This document shows positions 1 through 8,505 of a stretch of DNA of 64,000 nt, in pieces. Source of the DNA: Billgrantia endophytica (GTDB taxonomy: Bacteria > Pseudomonadota > Gammaproteobacteria > Pseudomonadales > Halomonadaceae); contig NZ_PNRF01000013.1 in assembly GCF_002879615.1 (NCBI RefSeq), positions 1 to 64,000 of the forward strand, in the 5' to 3' direction. The notes under the pieces are model-generated. The model was not told the DNA's origin. It saw nothing but the letters and a program-made list of their open reading frames with translations, and did no database searches. The position numbers and the translations under genes are program-made. Each line of letters begins with the position of its first letter. The stretch's first letter is position 1.

Positions 1-1022
1 TAAGTGGCTTTTCAAAATTAATCGCGTACTCAGATCCGTAGCCACCGAGTAGGCGATCGACCTCGTTGCAGAGCCGATCAAACGAGAGATAGGCACTCAA
101 CGGCAACCATGCGTACTTCATCTGCCGCCACAGAATCTCAATCAGATTCAGCTCCGGCGAGTAAGCCGATAGGTAGACCAGGTGTACACGATGCGACATC
201 CACTCCACTATCTTCCGTCTGAAGGCTTTGGAACGATGCATGCTGGCATTGTCGAGCACCACGACGGCGAAGGTATCGGGGTCTTTCTGGGCCACAAACT
301 GGTCAAACGCTTCGATGACCGTCTCGGTGGTCACCGCTTTGGTGGCGGTGTGGTAGATCAGCTTCCCGGCACGGCTGAGGAACCCCAGTACGTTCAGCCT
401 TCGGCTATGAGAGTAAGCGGTCACCTCGCAGGGCTTGCCGATGGGGCTCCATGCATATGGGACCGATGACGATTGTGAGAAGCCCGATTCATCAAAGTAG
501 TAGAGCTCATGTTCCCCTTGGTCTTCACGCTCCTGGAGCGCTTTCAGCAGGCCCTGAGTGTTGCGGAAATCCGTCTCGTCACGCCGCGCCTTGAGGGAGT
601 GCCGAATGCGCTTGAAGCTGAAGTCATTTTTTTTTCAATGCCCGGCGAAGGGTCACCGTGCTGACCGTCTTGCCGGTCTCTTCTTGCAGACGTGCCTGCA
701 AAGATCGAATCTGATGAGGTTGCTCGGCGACCAGCTCCTGCAGCCGCTGGTGATCGCACTCATCCAGGATCGGCGTGCGTCCACTGCGTGGCTTATCGAT
801 GAGCCCGTCGAGGCCCGACGTCTCCCACTGTTTGAGCCATCGAGATACGGCATCGCGGCGGACCTGCAGTATCTCACTGATCTGGTCGATGGTATGGCCT
901 TGATCACTCAGCAGGATGGCATGCGCACGCCGACGTGAGGCGCGCTTCTCACCGTGGTGATAGGCGGAGGTCAGCGTCTGCTGCTCAGATTCAGTGAGAG
1001 GGGCAACGAAGCGCCTAGCCAT
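1..1022 (-). CDS. IS630-family transposase, two frames joined at an A9 run, C-terminus cut by window edge
   Basis: DDE transposase. The first frame (ATG at 1022, 132 codons) encodes a helix-turn-helix domain and ends in three lysines and TGA directly after nine A (minus strand, 627-635). The downstream frame from there to position 1 encodes the catalytic domain: DESGF, DNASMH and SPELNLIEILW carry the D, D, E residues. The second frame is +1 relative to the first, so loss of one A by transcriptional slippage, or +1 ribosomal shifting, would give one full protein. Other IS630 members use frameshifting, so this may be a live element rather than a mutant. A simple inactivating indel cannot be excluded. 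Confidence 0.85.
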
Positions 1023-1081
1023 GGTTCCATCCGTGTTAGAGATCCTAGCATGGATTCTACACGAAAATTTTTGATCAGGTA
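1..1081 (-). mobile_element. IS630-family insertion sequence (one end, rest outside window)
   Basis: The element is identified by its transposase. Its internal boundary with the gajB gene lies between about 1075 and 1086, where the helicase reading frame stops abruptly. IS630 elements insert at TA and duplicate it; TA dinucleotides at 1080-1081 and 1084-1085 are candidate junctions. The other end lies before position 1, so terminal repeats could not be compared. The exact end is inferred. Confidence 0.8.
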
Positions 1082-2247
1082 CTTAACGCACGGCGAAGCC
1101 CACGCCGTTCGTTAGCGGCTAGCTTGGTTGCACCGGACCGCTCAATCAGTGCCTCTGCAGTCAACTGCTGGTCGAAGCGCAACCTCAGCACATCCGAGAA
1201 AAGGCTTGCCTCGGCTGCCGGCGCGGCCTGGAAGGGTCTCTCTTCGAAAAGATGGTGGTCAAGGCCAAGGTGGTCAGCAATTAACCGCGCTGAGTGCTGA
1301 TGTCGGCACAAAATAGCGACCTTATCTGCCGATGCAACTTGGTAGTAGTGCATGAGATGGGGAACGGCGGTTGCCAACCAGGCACTCATCTCACGTTGGT
1401 CACCATTGATCGTCTTGATGAACACTCGCATGTCGTTCGTCGACACGATCGGGTGATTCGGGTCAAGTAAGCGACGCGCAAAGTTGTTGATGGACGGATG
1501 GCTACGGAAGTTGGTGGTAATGGAAAAGCACGCAAAGCCGCTGCCTGGCTGCGTAAGGTCCCTCAAGTAAGTTGGGTCTTTATGGGCGAATGCGTAAATG
1601 GATTGATCAAGGTCACCGACCGCGACAGCGATCAATCCTAGAGCCTTGAGCTGCTGAAAAAGTCGATTCTGAAAATACCCGCAGTCCTGATACTCGTCGA
1701 TATACACGGCGCGATACCTTGCAACGAGGTATTTCTGACAGGCAATTGACTGTTTGACAATGTAGCAGGCAAGCATACCCACCGCTTCAAGGGGGACGAA
1801 TCCCTGTGCCAGCGCCCCCTGTAAAAAAGGCAGGGATTCTAGCGTGTCTGCAACGATAACGTTCTGGATCGGTTTTACCGGCAGCAGGCGTGTCACTGAC
1901 TCGGGCAGCTCCCTGATCTTGACCGTCTTGATTTCAGCGGCCACAGGCATCAGCTGCCGCGCGAACGGAAACACGATCTCACGAAGGCTGAAATCGTCTA
2001 TCGTGCCGAAGAAAGAACTCTTCACATCGAAAGCGTCGGCTTTGCAGCGACGCTCCAACTCATCGCTCGCTTTGTTAGTGAAGGAAATGGCGATGATGCC
2101 TTGGTAGGGGCGCAGCTCCGAAACTAGCTGCCTGACCTTACATGACAGAACGCTGGTTTTTCCGCTACCGGGACGGGCGACAATAACCATGTTGCTCTGG
2201 CATTGAATGGCTTGGTCTTGTTCCGCACTTGGAATGAAGGGAGCCAT
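1075..2247 (-). pseudogene. gajB: Gabija helicase GajB, truncated by IS630 insertion
   Basis: UvrD/Rep-like superfamily 1 helicase subunit of the Gabija antiphage system. The start chosen is ATG at 2247, two bases after the gajA stop; an earlier in-frame codon at 2277 would overlap gajA. Visible motifs: Walker A ARPGSGKTS (residues 24-32), FTNKA (about 56-60), DEYQD Walker B (184-188), GDLDQSIYAF motif III (210-219) and TNFRS (245-249). The frame ends after about 390 residues, where known GajB is near 490. The C-terminal HSAKGLEF and TTRAK-type motifs V and VI are missing. The break coincides with the IS630 end, so the helicase is very probably dead. Confidence 0.88.
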
Positions 2248-2249
2248 TA

Positions 2250-3968
2250 TTAGGCCTGCGCAGTAGCGTTTATGCAATAGAGCAGCGGCTTTAGCAGATG
2301 CCCATGGGCCGGTGCGCTGAGCTGATCACCGCAGTGTTCAACAAACTCATGCATACGGATGGCTTTCTTGCCTTGCAGATAATCGACAGCTTGAGCCAAT
2401 GCATGGCCCTTGAAGCCGTTCAACAGCATCGGGAGCTCGGTGGCAATGTCATGCTCCAGATCGATCTGCGAGAGAAATATGCCATAGGGGGCAACGGCGA
2501 CACTGACTGCTTGCCAGGTGCCATCTGCTAACGTGGCTCTTTGATCGTATGGCGTCCGGCGGTGTGGCTGGGTAGGCATACCTGCCAACGACAGAGCGCG
2601 ATTGATGCCAGCAACTTGGCGCCACACCACTTGCGACCCTTGGGGGCCGAGCTGGATATTGGAGATGTCGTTGTCGGTTCGCATGGCCCATGGAATTTCC
2701 AGCGCGTCCAACACACGCTTGTAAACCTCAAACGCCACCCCATCGACAGACAGCAGGGATATATTGTGATGATCAAGATCGAAGCCGTGTGCGCGTGCCA
2801 GCGCGGCGTAGAACAGCATTTCCGACGGACCCTCGACCAGCATGACTGCTGAGGCGAAAAACGCTTCCGCAGGAAGGATGCTTATTCGATAGCCAAGCCC
2901 TGTCCATGCACTCTCGATGCAATCAGAGCGCCCCTGACTTGCCGCGCGAGACGCTCCGTTGTCACGTAGTAGGCGGACGACCGAGTCAGGTCGGTAGCTT
3001 GCAGCGATCTGCGGAGAATGCGAGGTTACAATGGTCTGGCCGGGCAACGCGCTGATAAGATAGCTCGCAAGCTTGCGCTGCTGATGGGGGTGCAGGTGCG
3101 CTTCGGGCTCTTCGATACAATAGATCACCACCTCGCTGCTTTGATCGTGCTCAAGCACGCTCTTGGCCTTCCACAAGGCCAGCAGGATTTGGTTATTGCG
3201 GCCGTCGCCCCCGAGCATCACGCGCGAGCCGTTGGTGCTTGCCCCCAGCTCCAACTGTTCGATGAACTGCTGAATGCCGATTGCACCGGTATCCAGCGAC
3301 ACGTTGTACCCTGCATGATGATGGGAGAGCGCCCTCAATTCGTCGTTGAGGTCTTTGGTCGCTTCGGCTACGTAGTGTAGATTCTTCACCCCATCATTCA
3401 CAGACTCCAGCAGCACATTTAGCGCCTGCAGTTGCTGGGCGTCGGCATCCGCCTCAGCCTGGCTGCGGGCCGCCTGCGCAAGACGTAGTAGGTGACGCTT
3501 CTCCGAGCGGATATATCGCACCAAGTCACGCTGGGAATGGATGTACTTCAGATGAAGATACTTCAGATAGAAGCGGCTAGGAATAACCTCCATCGCATCG
3601 GGGTCATGGCCGGCAGCAATCTCATAGCTGTGGTCCGCCCTGGTGGCGCGGAACTCAAGGAAAAAGTGACCAGTAGCACTCACAAGGCCCTTGAGCTGGG
3701 AAAGAACGGCGTCCTGCGTTACTTCGGAGAACGCAACCCGAATGAAGAAGTAATCAGCCTGCGTGCTATCTTGCGCACAATGGAAATCACGTGTTGACGG
3801 CTCGATATCCGCTTCCGACATACTCTTGTCCAGCAAGAGCCGCAACGCATGGATCATGTTCGTTTTTCCAACGTCATTGCTTCCGATCACCAGGCTTTTG
3901 TTGGCCAGATTGATGTGAGCATCAGTAAAATTTCGGTAGTGCTTTAATTTTACGTAGTCAATTTTCAT
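2250..3968 (-). CDS. gajA: Gabija nuclease GajA (OLD-family ATPase with TOPRIM domain)
   Basis: DNA-nicking endonuclease subunit of Gabija; in characterised systems it is restrained by nucleotides and activated on depletion during phage infection. The 572 residues match the usual length (about 580). Walker A GSNDVGKT lies at 29-36, the ABC-type Walker B/D-loop EEPEAHLHP near 286-294, a switch histidine in TSHSP near 315, and TOPRIM metal ligands in VEGPSE (about 378-383) and TDND (about 431-434). The late segment with FLSQIDLEHD matches the GajA C-terminus. It is followed at once by gajB. The gene itself appears intact, although its partner is broken. Confidence 0.92.
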   Translation of the reverse strand: MKIDYVKLKHYRNFTDAHINLANKSLVIGSNDVGKTNMIHALRLLLDKSMSEADIEPSTRDFHCAQDSTQADYFFIRVAFSEVTQDAVLSQLKGLVSATGHFFLEFRATRADHSYEIAAGHDPDAMEVIPSRFYLKYLHLKYIHSQRDLVRYIRSEKRHLLRLAQAARSQAEADADAQQLQALNVLLESVNDGVKNLHYVAEATKDLNDELRALSHHHAGYNVSLDTGAIGIQQFIEQLELGASTNGSRVMLGGDGRNNQILLALWKAKSVLEHDQSSEVVIYCIEEPEAHLHPHQQRKLASYLISALPGQTIVTSHSPQIAASYRPDSVVRLLRDNGASRAASQGRSDCIESAWTGLGYRISILPAEAFFASAVMLVEGPSEMLFYAALARAHGFDLDHHNISLLSVDGVAFEVYKRVLDALEIPWAMRTDNDISNIQLGPQGSQVVWRQVAGINRALSLAGMPTQPHRRTPYDQRATLADGTWQAVSVAVAPYGIFLSQIDLEHDIATELPMLLNGFKGHALAQAVDYLQGKKAIRMHEFVEHCGDQLSAPAHGHLLKPLLYCINATAQA

Positions 3969-4345
3969 AAGAAATGTAGAATAGCGTGCCGTGTGTTATT
4001 GGGAAGCCTACTAGAAAATGGAGCCTAATGATGGGGAACCATAAGTTTGGATAAATAGTCCATAACGCCATGCTAGCCGCTAAGATTTCAAAGGAGCCAG
4101 CAGCGCGCGCCGAAAAGAGCACCCAAAAGGCCGTCTAGGGTCGCCATCTTCCAAGTTCGTTTCATCAGCCTAGACTCAAATTTCTCATTCAGGCCGAAGC
4201 GGCCATTGAGATTTTTTTGATATACAGCCCCTGAGCTCTGGTGCGTTTAAAACAACACCTGTTTTCGGTAGAAAAATGGGCAGTGGCTCTAATATCACCT
4301 GCATCGATTTGTTAGGCTTTTCCTGTCATGAACCAATAATCTTCC
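3969..4345. other. 377-bp intergenic region upstream of gajA
   Basis: No credible gene. The stretch is AT-richer than the core chromosome and must contain the gajA promoter for minus-strand transcription. The only clear structure is a hairpin followed by seven T on the plus strand, listed separately. Confidence 0.6.
4184..4218 (+). terminator. Orphan terminator-like hairpin
   Basis: CTCA/TGAG outer pairs and a GGCC-GAAGC-GGCC inner stem are followed by TTTTTTT at 4212-4218 on the plus strand. No plus-strand gene precedes it, so it may be a relic of a lost gene or end an unannotated plus-strand RNA. Confidence 0.45.
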
Positions 4346-5473
4346 TCACAAATCTCTCTTATCGCGATTACAAGGGATACAAAGCATCTGGCAGTTTTCC
4401 GCTACCGTCTTGCCCCCTTTTGACCACGGGGTGATATGGTCACCATGCATTTCTTCAAGCTCAAAGACATGACGACCATCATCGTTTCCTGGTGTTTTGC
4501 ACTTGGCTCCGGCGCCACACATGCCGTTTTGGGCTTGGTAGGCGGCATGTTTCATATTGTCATCAAACTGCCGGATGCTCAGGTGCCGCTCATCTCCGGT
4601 GAGTATGTACGTATAGATCCCTTTTTTCTTGGTCACATCCGGATCACGCACTAAGGCGACAATCCTCTTCTCTAGCTCGGCCGGGTCGTACGGCTCATCC
4701 TTGAACTTGTCGTAGAGCGGCCCCCACTCGATACCTTTCATCTCTTTACGGTATGTTGTGAACGTTAGCTGAACCCACTCTATTACGTTCCGGAAGTAAG
4801 TCCATAGCTCGTTGGCAGTTGGATCGTGTTGATGATCGGACATGTAGTACTCGATCTTGCCGCCTGACTTCCACTTGAGCGCAATCTCCAGCAGCTCCTG
4901 ACGAATGGGTGAGCCCGGGACATACTTGCTAGCCAGTCCGTAGGCCGCTCCGTTGGATTTGCTGAAAATTGACTTAGCGTGAGTCAGCCAAGGCCCAGTA
5001 TAGACGGCATTGCGCAGTTCTTGATCGGTAAGCTTTTCACCAGCAATATTAATCGTTCGGAACCAGTCGAGCTTTTCGGTTTCGTTGCCTTCACAAACAT
5101 AGACCATCAGCTCGTAGTCGAGAATAGCCTCTTTCTGGGGTTGTGTGAGATTATGGAAGGCCATCGGGCGGCCATCAATCGAAATCGAGAAATCACCAGC
5201 AACATACTGACAAAATGAGATCGTGCGTTGCTGACCATCTAACACCTCGTAGGTGCCATCCTCATTAAGTGCCCAATAAATAACATTCAATGGGAATCCT
5301 CTTCGGATCGTATCTAGGACAGCTCCTCGCTTTTTCTCATCATAGACAAACTCCCGCTGATACTTTGGTCTTATATTGAGCTTGCCTTTATAGCCGGTTA
5401 CGCCTTGCTCATCGTTATCAACGAAGTCTTCGGCGACATCGCGGATTGTCACCTCTTTTAGCTCAATCTTCAC
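4346..5473 (-). CDS. DUF262 (GmrSD N-terminal type) fused to HNH endonuclease
   Basis: Probable nuclease of a restriction-type defence module. The N-terminal DUF262 domain shows the DGQQR motif (residues 79-83) used for NTP binding in GmrSD- and SspE-type enzymes. The C-terminus (about 314-375) is an HNH nuclease with a zinc knuckle: CGAGAKC at 319-325, GDH at 344-346, N360 and CIPC at 365-368. It starts with GTG at 5473, overlapping the methylase stop by 4 bases (GTGA), so the two are translationally coupled. GmrSD and SspE usually carry a DUF1524 nuclease; here a classical HNH domain takes its place. The substrate is unknown. Confidence 0.8.
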   Translation of the reverse strand: MKIELKEVTIRDVAEDFVDNDEQGVTGYKGKLNIRPKYQREFVYDEKKRGAVLDTIRRGFPLNVIYWALNEDGTYEVLDGQQRTISFCQYVAGDFSISIDGRPMAFHNLTQPQKEAILDYELMVYVCEGNETEKLDWFRTINIAGEKLTDQELRNAVYTGPWLTHAKSIFSKSNGAAYGLASKYVPGSPIRQELLEIALKWKSGGKIEYYMSDHQHDPTANELWTYFRNVIEWVQLTFTTYRKEMKGIEWGPLYDKFKDEPYDPAELEKRIVALVRDPDVTKKKGIYTYILTGDERHLSIRQFDDNMKHAAYQAQNGMCGAGAKCKTPGNDDGRHVFELEEMHGDHITPWSKGGKTVAENCQMLCIPCNRDKRDL

Positions 5474-6588
5474 GCCTCACCCCCCCTCACATGCTTAATT
5501 ACAACACGCTGATAAACGCCGCGGTGCTTTCCGTCCCCGATAGGGACGAAAAATTTTCCGGTTCCACCCACAATACGACCGGATGCGCTGGCGTAGTCTT
5601 CCTTTGCCGCATATCGTGACATGGGTTCTGCAAGCTCTATGCTTTGACCAATAATTTCAAACTGGTCAGGACTATACTTATCCAGAAAAGTTACAGGGAC
5701 ACCCATTTCTTTATCGTAGTTCATCGGTATTTCGGAAACCTTTGAAACTTCAATTGCCGGATAATTAGTATAGGTTGGATATTCCTCGGGGGAATAACGC
5801 TTATACAGGGTTAAGGGCTCGTGGCGCTTACTGTGGTCAAGGTTTGTAAACCAGCATGCTCGTCCCATGCTGAAGTATTTAACCCCGTCAACGATTTTCT
5901 TGCGTGTTTCTGTCTTTATCTCGTAGTCGTTGGGCACTCGGAACCATTTTGTGCCGCCGTTGTTATAGCCGAACCACAGTTTATTGTTCTGAATTTCTCG
6001 AAATATCTCGCGATACGTCACGAAATTCTGATCGCCGAGCACGAGGAATTGCTTACCGTGGTCCAAGAGCAGTGGGATGAATGACCGAATCAAGCTCCAT
6101 GGGGGGTTCGTTACAACAATGTCGGCCTCGCTCAGCAGAGCTACACATTCTGGACTGCGGAAGTCGCCATCATCTTGCAGTGGAATAACAACATTCGAGT
6201 CGTAGCGCAGAAGGTGCTCAACGTCAAGCAGATCAATTGCACCGTCAGCATTGAGGTCTGGGACTTCGGTGATCTCAACCTTGTAAACGCCACGAACGGG
6301 TCGAGTGGTGCGCAGACCTTCAACATCGAAAAGAGACAACTGCTTGCCAGTGATTGGCGAGCCGGCATAGCTGGTCGATATTAGCTTCTTTAGGCCAAGG
6401 TGATGGAAGTTCATGGCAAAGTACTTGAAGAAATTGCTCTCGAACGGATCGTCGCAATTGCACAGTATGACTTTCCCCTGAAAATGTGCACGGTAGTGCC
6501 GCAGTTCATCTTCGATATCGGCAAGCTGAGTGTAGAACTCATCTGCTGAGTTCCGATTTCTTGCGCTCAACGCCTCGTTAAGTGCCAT
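5470..6588 (-). CDS. EcoRI-type adenine-specific DNA methyltransferase
   Basis: Probable N6-adenine methylase related to M.EcoRI. Motif IV appears as TNPPW at residues 160-164, and an early DDPFESNFFKYF-type segment (about 46-57) is typical of the EcoRI methylase family. The 372-residue length fits. It is the first gene of a coupled pair with the DUF262-HNH nuclease, so it most likely protects host sites that the nuclease attacks, or marks DNA the nuclease senses. The region has lower GC than the neighbouring guaA, consistent with horizontal transfer. The recognition sequence cannot be read from the protein. Confidence 0.82.
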   Translation of the reverse strand: MALNEALSARNRNSADEFYTQLADIEDELRHYRAHFQGKVILCNCDDPFESNFFKYFAMNFHHLGLKKLISTSYAGSPITGKQLSLFDVEGLRTTRPVRGVYKVEITEVPDLNADGAIDLLDVEHLLRYDSNVVIPLQDDGDFRSPECVALLSEADIVVTNPPWSLIRSFIPLLLDHGKQFLVLGDQNFVTYREIFREIQNNKLWFGYNNGGTKWFRVPNDYEIKTETRKKIVDGVKYFSMGRACWFTNLDHSKRHEPLTLYKRYSPEEYPTYTNYPAIEVSKVSEIPMNYDKEMGVPVTFLDKYSPDQFEIIGQSIELAEPMSRYAAKEDYASASGRIVGGTGKFFVPIGDGKHRGVYQRVVIKHVRGGEA

Positions 6589-6749
6589 TCGTGATGCCTC
6601 CTAGCAGACAGTTGTTCTGTTTCGCCCCTCATTGTACCTGCTGGAGCATTGGCTGTCCCTCGGAGAAGCCTAAAGGCATTGACGCCCAAACTCTTCGGTG
6701 GCGATAGAGCGTAGCGGAATTGCCATCCGATGCAGCGTCTGGTTCGGCT

Positions 6750-7832
6750 TCAGCACCTCGCCACCACAATTGAGGCTATTTGGTTGACAGGACCGGGATC
6801 AATCCTAGGCATTCGCCGGAAACCATTCCCAGCATCCTTATACGCAACATAGATATCCGAATTCTCGGTAGGCCTGAGTTCAACTGTCCCAGTGGGGAGA
6901 GTGATCGTAGGGATGTTATTTTGCCAACGCCAATTTTGAATACGTGTTCGCATCGAGGTAAGTTCTGCGGCCACATCCGCCGTACTTGCCAATCTATTAT
7001 TTGGATCAGGGTGCGTCATTCGTTTAATCGCCCGCCGAGATGCACCATCTATCCATCCTGGCAGCGTACTCATGTCAACCATTCGTCCGGCTTCTGCCTT
7101 TTGTTGAATCACGTCGTCTATGAAGAGTGATCGTTCAACCTCGTCAGCGATTGCAGCATATTCGTTCCTCTGGCGCGCTGAAAAATATTCGGTCCCGTCG
7201 TACGGCAACAACCCACCGAGAAGCTGATAGGTAACCAAGCCAATCTGATAGACATCACCTCTTACTGAATAGCGGCCAGATCCGAAGGATTCTGGCGGCC
7301 TATAAAGAATGCTGTGTTTAGATGCATTAATATCTTCTGTATCATTAGAAAGCCGCCTGACACTACCAAAATCGGCGATTCTTGGCTGTCCTGACGAAAC
7401 CACGATATTGCCTGGCTTGAGATCACGGTGAAGCATTTTAAGAGCATGGATTGCGCTACACCCTGAACATATACCGAGAGCCACATCAATCGCACGGTGC
7501 GCTTCCGGGCATGCACTTATCAAGTCATCCAAATCACCTTCAAAACAACGCGGCGTAATGAAGTAACCCCACTCATCGGAAACCACCCTTGCGTCCAAAA
7601 TCTGCAATACATTAGGATTGGCTACCGCGGTCAACTGTCTGGGCTCATCGTGCCTACCATCACCGGGTTCTCCGTAATAAAACTTGATAGCAACATCCAT
7701 GTGAGAAACCGAATTTCGCGCGAATATCATGTATCCATTTGCGCCTCGATCGTTTCGTTCGAAGCCTTCGTAATGTTTCTGCAGATGATCCAAAGCTTCG
7801 ATTATCGCTGGCGGCAGATCGTCAGTTTCCAT
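6750..7832 (-). CDS. Soluble Hanks-type serine/threonine protein kinase
   Basis: Eukaryotic-like protein kinase of 360 residues with the catalytic core intact: VAIK lysine at residue 50, HRDLKPGN at 135-142 (catalytic Asp137), DFG at 154-156 and a RPPE-type activation-segment motif. No transmembrane segment or extracellular domain follows the kinase, unlike PknB-type housekeeping kinases. The C-terminal 60 or so residues are unassigned. It starts 8 bases after the DUF3010 gene, and both starts are preceded by CCTAGGATAA, so they look like one operon. Position in a defence island suggests an abortive-infection kinase such as Stk2; that role is inferred. Confidence 0.82.
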   Translation of the reverse strand: METDDLPPAIIEALDHLQKHYEGFERNDRGANGYMIFARNSVSHMDVAIKFYYGEPGDGRHDEPRQLTAVANPNVLQILDARVVSDEWGYFITPRCFEGDLDDLISACPEAHRAIDVALGICSGCSAIHALKMLHRDLKPGNIVVSSGQPRIADFGSVRRLSNDTEDINASKHSILYRPPESFGSGRYSVRGDVYQIGLVTYQLLGGLLPYDGTEYFSARQRNEYAAIADEVERSLFIDDVIQQKAEAGRMVDMSTLPGWIDGASRRAIKRMTHPDPNNRLASTADVAAELTSMRTRIQNWRWQNNIPTITLPTGTVELRPTENSDIYVAYKDAGNGFRRMPRIDPGPVNQIASIVVARC

Positions 7833-7840
7833 AAAAAGTA

Positions 7841-8230
7841 TTATCCTAGGGCTACTACGGCGGCCCTTAGCGCAGGCTCAAAGTACTTTGGCAGCACTCC
7901 CCGAGAAGCTGTGCATTGATTTATGCGGGCACCAGAGATAAATTCGACAGGGCAAGGGGCGTTTGCCAATGTGATTCCCTCCATTTTTAACGCTGCAGCG
8001 CCCGCCTTCATCCTGCCTGACTCCGGTTTTTCCTTTATTGCTACGCGGTCCGGCGCAGTGGCGTTGTATAATGTCTGCATCGCATTTTGAAATGCAATCA
8101 ACGCATCTCGGGAACGGGTTTCGGCAAGCACCAGGCGATTACTCTGGAGAACCTGGAAGTCTTCTCCGCCTTCTTCCACTAGCACATAGTGAAGGCTGTT
8201 GCCGCTGAATTCGATTCCCAATACTTTCAT
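7841..8230 (-). CDS. DUF3010 family protein (RNase H/RuvC-like fold suspected)
   Basis: Small protein of 129 residues resembling DUF3010. The N-terminal strand (MKVLGIEFSGN), a central KEKPESGRMKAGAAALKMEG segment and the PKYFEPALRAA end are the family-like parts. The fold is thought to be RuvC/RNase H-like, but the first acidic residue sits in an EFSG context rather than DxS, so nuclease activity is uncertain. It is the first gene of the pair with the Ser/Thr kinase. A kinase target or a sensor of phage DNA are both possible; no function is known to me. Confidence 0.7.
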   Translation of the reverse strand: MKVLGIEFSGNSLHYVLVEEGGEDFQVLQSNRLVLAETRSRDALIAFQNAMQTLYNATAPDRVAIKEKPESGRMKAGAAALKMEGITLANAPCPVEFISGARINQCTASRGVLPKYFEPALRAAVVALG

Positions 8231-8429
8231 ATTTATCCTAGGCAGGCCTCACATGTATGACGTCGAACAGAGAAAAACGTGCACGTCACTTATTTGGTAA
8301 TGCACGCTACCGCCCGGGGATGACATCCTTTCCCTGCGACAGCCCTGTCTGCGTTGTGCTACCTGTTCTATCGGCGGTCGTCTCAGCAACCTTAACCTGA
8401 GTTAACTAGACCCTGTAACGAATTGCAAA
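8231..8429. other. Intergenic region between defence island and guaA terminator
   Basis: No gene. The region must hold the promoter for the DUF3010-kinase operon. A short palindrome CGTGCACG near 8279 and the inverted repeat TTAAC-CTGA-GTTAA near 8393 were seen. This is the junction between the core chromosome and the island. Confidence 0.5.
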
Positions 8430-8459
8430 GAAAAAGGGCCTACCCTTTGGTAGACCCTT
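8430..8459 (-). terminator. guaA intrinsic terminator
   Basis: An 11-bp stem (8434-8444 with 8449-8459, one G-U pair) and a 4-base loop are followed on the minus strand by a T run (8431-8435). It lies 47 bp past the guaA stop. Confidence 0.88.
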
Positions 8460-8505
8460 GATCCCGATCATCTTAGCCGCATCAGACGTTCTGCCTAGGC
8501 GTGCC

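Noticed and set aside
4346-8230. A BREX or Pgl system (methylase plus kinase)
   Set aside because: No PglZ, BrxC/PglY or large PglX is present, and the methylase is the small EcoRI type.
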